Below are positions 11,090 to 23,244 of a DNA stretch of 64,000 bases, piece by piece. Each line of letters starts with the position of its first letter. Positions within the stretch are counted from its first letter, which is position 1. This DNA comes from Myxococcales bacterium. Lineage in GTDB: Bacteria; Myxococcota_A; Polyangia; Haliangiales; Haliangiaceae. The translations under genes were made by a program, and so were the position numbers. Below the pieces are notes generated by a model that worked only from the letters and a program-made list of their open reading frames with translations, was not told the origin of the DNA and ran no database searches. Where the stretch lies: contig JAQBQE010000001.1 of assembly GCA_028287135.1 (NCBI GenBank), positions 1-64,000 of the forward strand. The letters run 5' to 3'.

Positions 11090-13500
11090 GCAACAAGCCC
11101 GTGCCGCCCGGTTCGACTCCGACCGAGGAGCTCGTCGAGATGGAGGCGATGGACCTCGACGAGTGGGAGAAGGATCAGCACACACCGCAGGCCAACGACG
11201 CCAAGCTCGCGGCGCTGGTCAAGCAGAGCGCCGAGGCACCGCCCGCGCCGCTACCACCGGCGCAGCCGCGCAAGACGCAGACCGTGGCGCGTGTCGTCGC
11301 CAAGCCACCGGTCACACCGCCGGGGCCGCCGCCCCCGACGCCCGGTGCGCGGGCACCGGGTGCACCGCCGGTCGCGCCCCCGTCGAACGGGCCCAATCCG
11401 TTCGACGGTCCGACGATGCGCAATGCGGGCGCCGCGCTCCCCGTGAAGCGCGGCGACGCGGCAACGCCCGTGTCGCGGCTCGCCGATGGCGCGGCCACGC
11501 CCGCCGGTGGGGTTCCGGCCCGCACGCCGGCGATCAGCCGCAACACGACGAACCGCGCTGCGACGCCGGTCGGCGGAACGCCGGCGCTCGGCCCCAAGGC
11601 GACGCAGGCCATCGGTGCGGTGACGGTCACGCCCGCCGCGCCTGCGCCCGCGCCGCCGGTGGATCCCAAGGCGACCCAGGCGATCGGTCAGATCACGCGC
11701 GCGCCCGCCGCGGCAGCGCCCGATCCCAAGCGCACGCAGGCGATCGGCGCGGTGACGGTGACGCCCGCGATGGGGGTTCCGGGCTCGGCGACCAGGACCG
11801 CCGCCGCACTTCGCGATCTGTCGACACCGGCGGGCGGTAGCCTGACGCCGGCAGCCGGTACACCTGCGAGCGCTCGACCGGCCACGGCGCCGACCGCACC
11901 ATCGTCGCTGTCGTCTCCTCCCGGCGCGCGACCGGCGTCGAGCCGCGCCGCGACGCCTGCCGCCGGCACTCCGTCGAGTACGCGACCCGCCATGGCACCG
12001 GGCCGCGCCGCGACGCCTGCCGCCGGAACGCCGAGTGCGATCAGCGCTGCGAAGCCTGGCGCGCCGGCGAGCCGCACCGCGACGCCCGCCGCTGGCGTCG
12101 CCGCACCGATCAGGACGGGCACCGTGCCGACCCGCACCGCAACGCCCGTCGGTGGCGTGCCGGCAGCGACGGCACCGCGCACCACGACATCGGTCGGCGG
12201 CGCCCCCTCGACGCCTCCACGCGCGACGCTTGCTGCGGGTACGCCGATCGCCAAGGCCGCGACGCCGGCCCCCGAGGAATCAGAAGGCTGGTCGCTGCCC
12301 GACGACTTCGATGAGGTCGCCGCGCAGGAGTGGAAATCGACACCGGCGAAGATCGACGTGGCTCCTCCGACCGCGCAGGCCGTCACCCCGGTGCCCGCCG
12401 AGGCAGCGTCGTCGCCCGAGCCGCAGGAGGAATCGTTCGCGAGCCTCGCCTTCACGCCGGAGCCAACCGCGGCGCATGCGCGCGCCTTCGGTCCCCAGCC
12501 CACGCCGGTGGCCGCGGCGCCCGTCGTCGCCGAGGCTCCGGTCGAGGCTGCTGCTGTAGTGGTGCCCGAGCCGCCGGCGCCGAAGGCACCCGCACCTCCG
12601 CCGGCCGCGCCGCCGCTGCAGCCGTTCGTCACGCAGTCGTCGGTGCAGCCGCACTCGCAGCCGATCCAGCCGATCATGGGCGCGCAGCAGCTACCGCCGG
12701 TGCAGCCGATGCAGCCGGCCGCCCCGCCGATCGAGCCGACCTACCCGCGAGCGCCGGTCCGAGCACCCGAGCCCGAGCCGGTGTTCGAGGTCCGTCCCCA
12801 GCGTCACGCCACGACCGACTCGCATCGTGCGATCGGCGGGCGCTCGAAGAAGCCGCTCCTGATCATCGGTGGTGTGGTGGCCGCGATCGGCATCGTCCTC
12901 CTCATCGCGCTGACGCGCGGCAAGGACGAGACGAAGCCGGTGGCCAAGGCGCTGCCCACGGATCCGACACCGCCGATCAAGGAGCCGGTGGTCACGCCGC
13001 CCGATCCCCCGACCGATGTCGCGGTCACCGACCCGGTGCCGACGGATCCGACGCCGACCGACCCGACGCCCACCGATCCGACGCCGACGACGAAGGTTCC
13101 TGGCCGGGTCGATGGCCGGATCGATGGAAAGACCGGCGGCATCAAGCGCCCGGGTACGGGCAAGATCCGGGGCGGCACGAATACACCCGTCGAGACCGGT
13201 GGCCCGTCCGATCCGATCGGCGAGCCGGTCGCGGCTGACAAGGCGGCGAAGGCACGCGCTGCCTATAACGTCGGCAACCAGAAGCTGTTCGCCGGAGACG
13301 CCGACGGTGCGATCGTCGCGTACCGCCAGGTGATCGGGCTCGGCTCGTCCTCGGGATATCGCGGACTCGGGCTGGCCTACGCCCAGCAGGGCGACAAGGC
13401 CAACGCGATCGCGGCGTTCAAGAAGTACCTGTCGTCCTCGCCAGGCGCGAAGGACGTTCCGCTGATCAAGAAACGCATCGAAGCGCTCCAGGGCAAGTAG
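11086..13500 (+). CDS. low-complexity Ala/Thr/Pro-rich protein with one TM helix and C-terminal TPR-like segment
   Basis: Multiple RxATPxxGxP repeats, three KxTQAIG repeats, TM KKPLLIIGGVVAAIGIVLLIAL, TPR-like AARAAYNVGNQKLFAGDADGAIVAYRQVI. Confidence 0.7.
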   Translation: MSNKPVPPGSTPTEELVEMEAMDLDEWEKDQHTPQANDAKLAALVKQSAEAPPAPLPPAQPRKTQTVARVVAKPPVTPPGPPPPTPGARAPGAPPVAPPSNGPNPFDGPTMRNAGAALPVKRGDAATPVSRLADGAATPAGGVPARTPAISRNTTNRAATPVGGTPALGPKATQAIGAVTVTPAAPAPAPPVDPKATQAIGQITRAPAAAAPDPKRTQAIGAVTVTPAMGVPGSATRTAAALRDLSTPAGGSLTPAAGTPASARPATAPTAPSSLSSPPGARPASSRAATPAAGTPSSTRPAMAPGRAATPAAGTPSAISAAKPGAPASRTATPAAGVAAPIRTGTVPTRTATPVGGVPAATAPRTTTSVGGAPSTPPRATLAAGTPIAKAATPAPEESEGWSLPDDFDEVAAQEWKSTPAKIDVAPPTAQAVTPVPAEAASSPEPQEESFASLAFTPEPTAAHARAFGPQPTPVAAAPVVAEAPVEAAAVVVPEPPAPKAPAPPPAAPPLQPFVTQSSVQPHSQPIQPIMGAQQLPPVQPMQPAAPPIEPTYPRAPVRAPEPEPVFEVRPQRHATTDSHRAIGGRSKKPLLIIGGVVAAIGIVLLIALTRGKDETKPVAKALPTDPTPPIKEPVVTPPDPPTDVAVTDPVPTDPTPTDPTPTDPTPTTKVPGRVDGRIDGKTGGIKRPGTGKIRGGTNTPVETGGPSDPIGEPVAADKAAKARAAYNVGNQKLFAGDADGAIVAYRQVIGLGSSSGYRGLGLAYAQQGDKANAIAAFKKYLSSSPGAKDVPLIKKRIEALQGK

Positions 13501-13541
13501 CGCTTTCCTCCGCGGCGAGTGTGGGCTACAACGCGCGCCCC

Positions 13542-13904
13542 ATGCGGACGCGCCTCGAGCGGTTGTACCGGTTCGAAGCGGCACACTTTCTCCCGAGAGT
13601 GCCGCCGGGCCACAAGTGCGCGCGGATGCATGGCCACAGCTACTGCATCGAGGTCGTGATCGAGGGCGAGATCGACCCCGAGCGCGGCTGGGTGATGGAC
13701 TTCGCCGAGATCGACGAGCAGGCGTCACCGCTCGTGAAGCAGCTCGACCATCAGGTGCTCAACGAGATCGAGGGCCTCGTGAATCCGACGAGCGAGCTCC
13801 TCGCAGTGTGGTGGTGGACCAAGCTCGCGCCACGGCTGCCGGGCCTCGTCGAGGTCGTGGTCTCCGAGACGACGACCTCGCGCTGCATCTATCGCGGCGC
13901 GTGA
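13542..13904 (+). CDS. queD: 6-carboxy-5,6,7,8-tetrahydropterin synthase family protein
   Basis: RFEAAHFLPRVPPGHKCARMHGHSY Zn/catalytic motif, LDHQVLNEI, VSETTTSRCIY. Confidence 0.88.
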   Translation: MRTRLERLYRFEAAHFLPRVPPGHKCARMHGHSYCIEVVIEGEIDPERGWVMDFAEIDEQASPLVKQLDHQVLNEIEGLVNPTSELLAVWWWTKLAPRLPGLVEVVVSETTTSRCIYRGA

Positions 13905-13919
13905 GGTAACGTTTCGCGC

Positions 13920-14798
13920 GTGGGTCCGAACCTTCGCGTGATCACGCTGAACCTGTGGGGCACCGAGCCTCCGCTCCAGCACAGGCTCGACCTCGCGATC
14001 CGTCAGCTCCGCGCGCTTGCCCCGGACGTCGTGTGTCTGCAGGAAGTGCGGCCGCTCGATGGCAAGCAGGGAACGACGACCGCCGAGGTGATCGCCGAAG
14101 CGCTCGGGCTCAGCGCTCACTACGCGGTCGCGGTCGCATGGGAGGCCGGCGTGCACGGCAACCTCCCGGCAGGGCAGGAGGGTCTCGCGATCATCGCGCG
14201 CTCGATCCGCGATGCGCGCGTGCTGCCGTTGCCCGAGCCGCGTCCGGGTGACGCGCGGGTGCTGCTATCGGCGCAGATCGACACCGACGGCGGACCGATC
14301 TGGATCCACACCACGCACCTTCACTACCGGCTCGACGACGGGCTCGCCCGCGAGCACCAGGTGCTCGCGATCGACGAGGCGATCCGCGGGTTCGGGCGGA
14401 CCAACGACAGTGCTCCGCAGATCCTGTGTGGCGACTTCAATGCGACGCCCGACAGCGACGAGATGCGGTTCCTCCGCGGACTCACCACCCTCGGCGGCCG
14501 GCGCACGCACTTCCAGGATGCGTGGCTCCGTCTACATCGCGAGCCGATTCCCGGCGAGGGGCCCGCCGAGGGCATCACGTGGTCGAGCGAGAATCGATTC
14601 ACGCGCCCGTTGCGCTCTCTCGATATCGATCGCCGCATCGACTACGTCTACGCGACGAGTCGCAAGAAGGACGGTCGCGGCACCGTCCACGTCTCGAAGG
14701 TCGTGATGACCGATCGCGAGGGCGACGGCGAGCACCAGATCTGCGCGAGCGATCACTACGGCGTCCTCGCGGACGTCCAGGTGATGCCGAACGCCTGA
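13920..14798 (+). CDS. endonuclease/exonuclease/phosphatase family protein
   Basis: LRVITLNLWG..., VCLQEVRPL, CGDFNATPDS, IDYVYA, SDHYGVLADV. Confidence 0.88.
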   Translation: MGPNLRVITLNLWGTEPPLQHRLDLAIRQLRALAPDVVCLQEVRPLDGKQGTTTAEVIAEALGLSAHYAVAVAWEAGVHGNLPAGQEGLAIIARSIRDARVLPLPEPRPGDARVLLSAQIDTDGGPIWIHTTHLHYRLDDGLAREHQVLAIDEAIRGFGRTNDSAPQILCGDFNATPDSDEMRFLRGLTTLGGRRTHFQDAWLRLHREPIPGEGPAEGITWSSENRFTRPLRSLDIDRRIDYVYATSRKKDGRGTVHVSKVVMTDREGDGEHQICASDHYGVLADVQVMPNA

Positions 14799-15470
14799 CT
14801 ACTTCGGAAGCGCGGCTTCGACGGCTGCGATCACGGTCGGATCATCGGGCGTCGTCTGCGGATGGAACCGCGTGATCTTGGTGCCATCCGCACTGACCAC
14901 GAACTTCTCGAAGTTCCACCGGATGTCGCCGGTGTAGCCCTTGGCATCGGCGAGCGCGGTCAGCTCCTTGTAGATCTCGTGACGGCCCGTGCCGTTGACG
15001 TCGACCTTCTCCATCATCGGAAACGTGACGCCGTAGGTCGTCGAGCAGAACTCCTCGATGTCCTGGGCGCTGCCCGGCTCCTGGCCACCGAACTGGTTGC
15101 ACGGGAACCCGACGACGGTGAAGCCCTTCGGGCCGTACTTCTTCTGCAGGGCCTCGAGCGTGGAGTACTGCGGCGTCAGCCCGCACTTCGAGGCGACGTT
15201 GACGAGCATCAGGGCCTTGCCCTTGAAGTCGGCGAGCTTGGCGTCCTTACCCTGCAGAGTCTTGAGTGCCACGTTCCACATCGGAATCTCCTTGTCGACG
15301 GTGACCGGGGGCGGCGCGGTGCCGGCCGGAGGGAGGTTGACGGGGTCCGCCTTGGCGGCCGTCGGACCCTGCACGACCTGCGGCGGGGCAGGATCCTTCG
15401 GCGCTGGAGGCTCCTTCTTCGCGCACGCAGACGCAGCCAGGACCGTTGCAACCAGGGCGATCCGCTTCAT
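14799..15470 (-). CDS. lipoprotein-anchored glutathione peroxidase-like protein
   Basis: Lipobox VLAASACAKK; MLVNVASKCGLTPQYSTLEALQKKY, GFPCNQFGGQEPG, WNFEKFVV. Confidence 0.9.
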   Translation of the reverse strand: MKRIALVATVLAASACAKKEPPAPKDPAPPQVVQGPTAAKADPVNLPPAGTAPPPVTVDKEIPMWNVALKTLQGKDAKLADFKGKALMLVNVASKCGLTPQYSTLEALQKKYGPKGFTVVGFPCNQFGGQEPGSAQDIEEFCSTTYGVTFPMMEKVDVNGTGRHEIYKELTALADAKGYTGDIRWNFEKFVVSADGTKITRFHPQTTPDDPTVIAAVEAALPK

Positions 15471-15528
15471 GGGCTGCACCATACAATAATGAGCCACCAG
15501 CGCCACGTCGTTTGCTATACGTCCGGCG

Positions 15529-18474
<2,946 letters not shown>

Positions 18475-18903
18475 ACAACGCGTGATCCCGCCGGGGTCAC
18501 GCACGTGGTCCGCGTGGATCCAACGTTCTACGAACGACTCGAGGAGCTCGATCTCGAGCGACTCGGTGGGCGCGTCGACCAGATCTCCGTCGAGGTCGTC
18601 GGCCATGACTTCGGCAATCGGGAAGCGATGGGGGACGTCGGTGCTACCGGCTGGGTCCGGCTGCAATGGGACACTGCACCGCCGTTGCTGATGGGCGCCT
18701 CGATCGTGCGCACGGATCTCCCGGGTACGATCATCAGCGCCGCCGGGCTCTTCATCGGTTACGACGTCGCCTACCAGGTCGCACAGCGGTTCACGGTACG
18801 TGCCCAGGTCTCCTACGGATCACGTGACGGTGGGTCACACGTCGGCGGCGGCGTCGGTACGGCCGTCGACTTCCAGGGCGGCGTCGCATGGTATGTACGC
18901 GCC

Positions 18904-19662
18904 GTGGCGATCAGCCTGTCGGTCAATCTCAACAAGGTCGCGCTGCTTCGTAACTCGCGAGGTGCGACCAATCCGTCGCCGAAGGTGGCGGGGCAGGCGT
19001 GCCTCGACAACGGCGCGTACGGGCTGACGCTGCACTGGCGCGCCGACAACCGTCACACCCGCGCCGAGGACGTTCGCGACCTCCGCGCGCTGTGCGACCA
19101 GCGCGGTGCGGAGTTCAACCTCGAGGGCGACGATCGCGAGGAGCTGATCGCCCTGGCGATCGAGCTGTCGGTGACCCAGTTCACGCTGGTCCCCGTCCGC
19201 CCCGGCGAGGTCACGAGTGATCACGGCTGGGAGGTTCCGCGCCAGCACGATCTGATCGCGCCGATCATGGAGCGGCTCAAGCGCAAGGGCATCCGGACCG
19301 CGATGTTCATGGACTGCGAGCCGGCGGCGATGGCCGCAGCGGCAGCGACCGGTGTCGACCGCGTCGAGCTCTATACCGAACCGTACGCATCCTCGTTCGG
19401 CACGCCGGCGTTCATGACCGAGCTCGACCGCGTCAAGCAGACCGCCCAGGCGGCGGTCGCGGCCGGGATGAAGGTCAACGCAGGTCACGATCTCAACCTG
19501 CGCAACACGCCGATGCTCGCGCGGAGGGTGCCGGAGATCGTCGAGGCGTCGATCGGTCACGCGCTGCTCGCCGACGCGCTGTACATCGGGATCCCCGAGG
19601 CGGTGCGGCGGTACGTGCGCGTCTGCAAGGGCGAGGCGGTCGATGCTCCCGTCACGCAGTAG
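18904..19662 (+). CDS. pdxJ: pyridoxine 5'-phosphate synthase (frame open back to 18505)
   Basis: [45 protein letters not shown]. Canonical start near GTG 18904; ORF continues upstream in frame. Confidence 0.9.
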   Translation: MAISLSVNLNKVALLRNSRGATNPSPKVAGQACLDNGAYGLTLHWRADNRHTRAEDVRDLRALCDQRGAEFNLEGDDREELIALAIELSVTQFTLVPVRPGEVTSDHGWEVPRQHDLIAPIMERLKRKGIRTAMFMDCEPAAMAAAAATGVDRVELYTEPYASSFGTPAFMTELDRVKQTAQAAVAAGMKVNAGHDLNLRNTPMLARRVPEIVEASIGHALLADALYIGIPEAVRRYVRVCKGEAVDAPVTQ

Positions 19663-20287
19663 CGCGCTCGTTCTTGCGCTCGCTCTGGCCGGGTGTCCCG
19701 GGACGCGCACCGCCGGCACCCCGAAGTGCCCGCGCGACCGCACCGTCACGCTGACCTCCCAGGAGGACGTCGAGAAGCTCGCCGGCTGCACGACGCTGAG
19801 CGGACTGACGATCCGCAGCGGCGCCACGATCCAGCTCGGACCGCTGCGCGCGCTCGAGACGATCACGGGTGACCTGATCGTGGGTCCGACGGTGGGTGTC
19901 GAGGAGCTCTCGCTGACCGAGCTGCGCGACGTCGGCGGCTCGATCCAGGTGATGAGCAACGGTTCGCTGCGCGGCCTGTTTCTGCCGCGGCTCGAGCGCG
20001 CCGGCCGGATCTCGATCGAAGGCAACTCATCGCTGGTGACGATCTCGCTACCCCGGCTGGTCAGCGTGCTCGGCTCGTTCGTGATCACGGAGGATGCCAG
20101 CCTCGAGCTCGTCGACCTGTCGGTGCTCGCGTCGGTCGGCAAGGATCTCGTGATCACGCGAAACCCCGAGCTCATCCTGATCGAGGCCGACAAGCTGGCG
20201 CAAGTACTCGAGGTCCGGATCGAGGAAAACCGGAAGTTACCGACGGACCAGAGCGACGCGCTCCGCGCGAAGTCACCTCCGCCCTGA
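19643..20287 (+). CDS. lipoprotein with receptor-L-domain-like leucine-rich repeats
   Basis: Lipobox ALALAGCPG; repeated pattern ([21 protein letters not shown]..., [14 protein letters not shown]..., [42 protein letters not shown]). Confidence 0.6.
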   Translation: MLPSRSSALVLALALAGCPGTRTAGTPKCPRDRTVTLTSQEDVEKLAGCTTLSGLTIRSGATIQLGPLRALETITGDLIVGPTVGVEELSLTELRDVGGSIQVMSNGSLRGLFLPRLERAGRISIEGNSSLVTISLPRLVSVLGSFVITEDASLELVDLSVLASVGKDLVITRNPELILIEADKLAQVLEVRIEENRKLPTDQSDALRAKSPPP

Positions 20288-20324
20288 GGACAGCTGGGGC
20301 TCCAGGCGCTATCCTCGCCGCACC

Positions 20325-23180
20325 ATGTCTCGTGATGTCCTCGAGCTCGCGACGTCCCTCGGTTATCTCGACGAGCTGTACCGGCAGTACCGGGATCAAC
20401 CCGCCGAGATCGATCCGAGCTGGCACGACCTGCTCGCGGATGGCCACGGAACAGGCCCGAACGGGGGCCACGGCACCAACGGTCATGGCACCAACGGCCA
20501 TGGCACCAACGGCGCCAGCGCTGCGATCGCTGCACCGGCGACCGCATCGTCGGTGACGCGCTCCACCTTGCCCGCCTACGGGAGGCCGGACATCGTCTCG
20601 ATGCAGCCGGTCGTCACCCAGGGCGTGCCATCGGTGTGGCCGCTGGTCAACGCGTTCCGCAGCCGCGGCCACTTCGCCGCCAACCTCGATCCGCTCGGGC
20701 TGCTCGAGACCCCGAAGATCAGCGAGCTCGATCCGGCGACGTGGGGCTTCTCGCCGCGTGACCTCGACCGCGTGATCGAGCCGACCGGTGTCCATGGGAT
20801 GCCGAGGGCGACGCTGAGGGAGCTGGTGGCCCACCTCCAGAAGATCTACGCGGAGTCGGTCGGCCTCGAGTTCATGCACATCTCATCGCCATCGCGCAGG
20901 TCGTGGCTCGCCGAGCGGATGGAGACCCAGCACGAGCGCCCGCTGTCGACCGAGGTGCGTACGCGGATCCTCGCGCTGCTGATCAATGCCGAACAGTTCG
21001 AGCGGTTCTGCCACACGAAGTATCCCGGCACGAAGCGGTTCAGCCTCGAGGGCTCGGAGAGCCTGATTCCGCTGCTCGACCTCGTGTTGACCGACGGTGC
21101 CGAGCTCGGCGCGATCGAAGCCGTGCTCGGGATGGCGCACCGTGGTCGGCTCACGACGATCGAGCAGATCCTGCGTCGCCCGGCACGTGACCTGTTCGGT
21201 CACTTCGAGGATGTCGAGCCCGAGAAGGCAATGGGTGGCGGCGACGTCAAGTACCACCTCGGGTTCTCGACCGACCGGACCGATCCGCACGGACATTCGA
21301 TGCACGTCTCGCTCGCGTTCAACCCGAGTCACCTCGAGGCGGTGGATCCCGTGGTGACCGGCCGCGTGCGTGCGAAGCAGACGCGTCACGGAGACGTCGA
21401 GCATCGCCGCGTGATGGGCGTACTCGTCCACGGCGACGCGGCGTTCGCAGGGCAGGGCCTGGTCGCCGAGACCCTGCAGCTGTCGAGCTTGCCCGGTTAC
21501 CGAACCGGCGGGACCGTGCACGTGATCGTCAACAACCAGGTCGGCTTCACCGCGTCCCCCGCGGAGCAGCGTTCGACCCCGTACTGCACCGACATCGCCA
21601 AGATGCTCGAATGCCCGATCTGGCACGTCAACGGCGAGGACCTCGACGCGCTCGCCCACGTCGTCGACATCGCGTGCGAGTACCGCGCGCAGTTCGCGTC
21701 GGACGTCGTCATCGACATGTACTGCTATCGCAAGTACGGCCACAACGAGAACGACGAGCCGAGCTTCACGCAGCCGCTGATGTACGACCGGATCAAGCAG
21801 AAGGCGTCGCCGGTCGAGGTGTACTCGCGCCACCTGATCGAGCAGGGAGTGGTGTCGCCCGAGGACGTCACCGCGATGACGCAGCGCCGCGTCGCCGAGC
21901 TCGAGACCGAGCTCGAGGCAGCGAAGGCTACGAAGCAGCGCCCCGATGCACCGACGATGACCGCGATGTGGCGCGGCTACCGCGGCGGCATCACCGAGCA
22001 TCCGGTCGATGCCGACAGCAAGGTCCCGCGCGCGCTCCTCGCGCACATCGCGGAATCGATGACCGAGCTCCCGGATGGCTTCACGCCGCATCCCAAGATC
22101 GAGCGCCTGTTCACGCAGCGCGCGGAGATGGGTCGTGGCGAGCGGCAGGTCGACTGGGGTATGGCCGAGCTCCTCGCGTACGGTTCGCTGCTCTACCAGG
22201 GCATGAACGTGCGGCTCAGCGGACAAGACTGCTCGCGCGGTACGTTCAGCCACCGCCACGCGATCGTCACCGACATCAAGACCGGCCGTGAGCACCTCGT
22301 CCTCGGGGGACTGCATCCCGATCAGGGCCAGTGTCGGATCTACGATTCGCCACTCTCCGAGGCGGGTGTCCTCGGCTTCGAGTTCGGATTCTCGCTCGAC
22401 TATCCCGATGCGCTCGTGATGTGGGAGGCGCAGTTCGGGGACTTCGTGAACGGCGCGCAGGTGATCATCGATCAGTTCATCACGTCGTCCGAGGACAAGT
22501 GGAAGCGCCTGTCGGGCCTCGTGCTGCTGCTTCCGCACGGCTACGAAGGGCAGGGACCCGAGCACTCGAGCGCGCGGCTCGAGCGCTTCCTCGAGGCATG
22601 CGGTGAGCACAATATCCAGGTCGCGCAGCCGACGACGCCGGCGCAGATGTTCCACCTCCTGCGCGAGCAGCAGCTGCGGAACGCCCGCAAGCCGCTGGTC
22701 GTGATGACCCCGAAGAGCCTGCTGCGGCTCCCGGCGGCGACGTCGCACCTCGACGAGCTCGCGACCGGCAAGTTCGAGCGCGTCCTCCACGACAAGGACG
22801 CCGATCCGGCCAAGGTGACGCGCCTCCTGGTGTGCACCGGCAAGATCTATTACGAGCTGTTCGAGGAGCGCGCCCGGCGCGGAGATCCGACGGTCGCGAT
22901 CGTCCGGATCGAGAAGCTCTACCCGTGGTGGGAGCACCTGGTGGCGGCGGCGACGACCGAGAAGTACAGCAAGCTCGAGGACCTGTTCTGGGTCCAGGAC
23001 GAGCCTTGCAACATGGGAGCGGGCAACTTCGTCACGCCGCGCCTGAATGCCCTGCTCGCCGGCAAGCCCATCAGGTACGACTTCATCGGCCGCGCCGAGA
23101 GTGCAAGCCCTGCGACCGGCTCACACAAGGCGCACGTGCTCGAGCAGCAGCAGATCCTCAAGCAGGCGTTCGATCGTTAA
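20325..23180 (+). CDS. sucA: 2-oxoglutarate dehydrogenase E1
   Basis: E1o motifs: GMAHRGRLTTIEQIL, KYHLGFSTDR, NNQVGFTASP, GQDCSRGTFSHRHA, LLPHGYEGQGPEHSSARLERFL. Confidence 0.97.
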   Translation: MSRDVLELATSLGYLDELYRQYRDQPAEIDPSWHDLLADGHGTGPNGGHGTNGHGTNGHGTNGASAAIAAPATASSVTRSTLPAYGRPDIVSMQPVVTQGVPSVWPLVNAFRSRGHFAANLDPLGLLETPKISELDPATWGFSPRDLDRVIEPTGVHGMPRATLRELVAHLQKIYAESVGLEFMHISSPSRRSWLAERMETQHERPLSTEVRTRILALLINAEQFERFCHTKYPGTKRFSLEGSESLIPLLDLVLTDGAELGAIEAVLGMAHRGRLTTIEQILRRPARDLFGHFEDVEPEKAMGGGDVKYHLGFSTDRTDPHGHSMHVSLAFNPSHLEAVDPVVTGRVRAKQTRHGDVEHRRVMGVLVHGDAAFAGQGLVAETLQLSSLPGYRTGGTVHVIVNNQVGFTASPAEQRSTPYCTDIAKMLECPIWHVNGEDLDALAHVVDIACEYRAQFASDVVIDMYCYRKYGHNENDEPSFTQPLMYDRIKQKASPVEVYSRHLIEQGVVSPEDVTAMTQRRVAELETELEAAKATKQRPDAPTMTAMWRGYRGGITEHPVDADSKVPRALLAHIAESMTELPDGFTPHPKIERLFTQRAEMGRGERQVDWGMAELLAYGSLLYQGMNVRLSGQDCSRGTFSHRHAIVTDIKTGREHLVLGGLHPDQGQCRIYDSPLSEAGVLGFEFGFSLDYPDALVMWEAQFGDFVNGAQVIIDQFITSSEDKWKRLSGLVLLLPHGYEGQGPEHSSARLERFLEACGEHNIQVAQPTTPAQMFHLLREQQLRNARKPLVVMTPKSLLRLPAATSHLDELATGKFERVLHDKDADPAKVTRLLVCTGKIYYELFEERARRGDPTVAIVRIEKLYPWWEHLVAAATTEKYSKLEDLFWVQDEPCNMGAGNFVTPRLNALLAGKPIRYDFIGRAESASPATGSHKAHVLEQQQILKQAFDR
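20469..20513 (+). repeat. 15-nt tandem repeat (x3) encoding HGTNG in the SucA linker
   Basis: CACGGCACCAACGGT / CATGGCACCAACGGC / CATGGCACCAACGGC. Confidence 0.9.
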
Positions 23181-23244
23181 ATCACTGCGCAAGACGCCGT
23201 CACGTGCGGGCGAGACGACCGATCCGAGGTAGCATGCGCGCCAT

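Noticed and set aside
20883-22937. 684-codon minus-strand ORF opposite sucA
   Set aside because: Shadow ORF; sucA on the plus strand has full-length family motifs.
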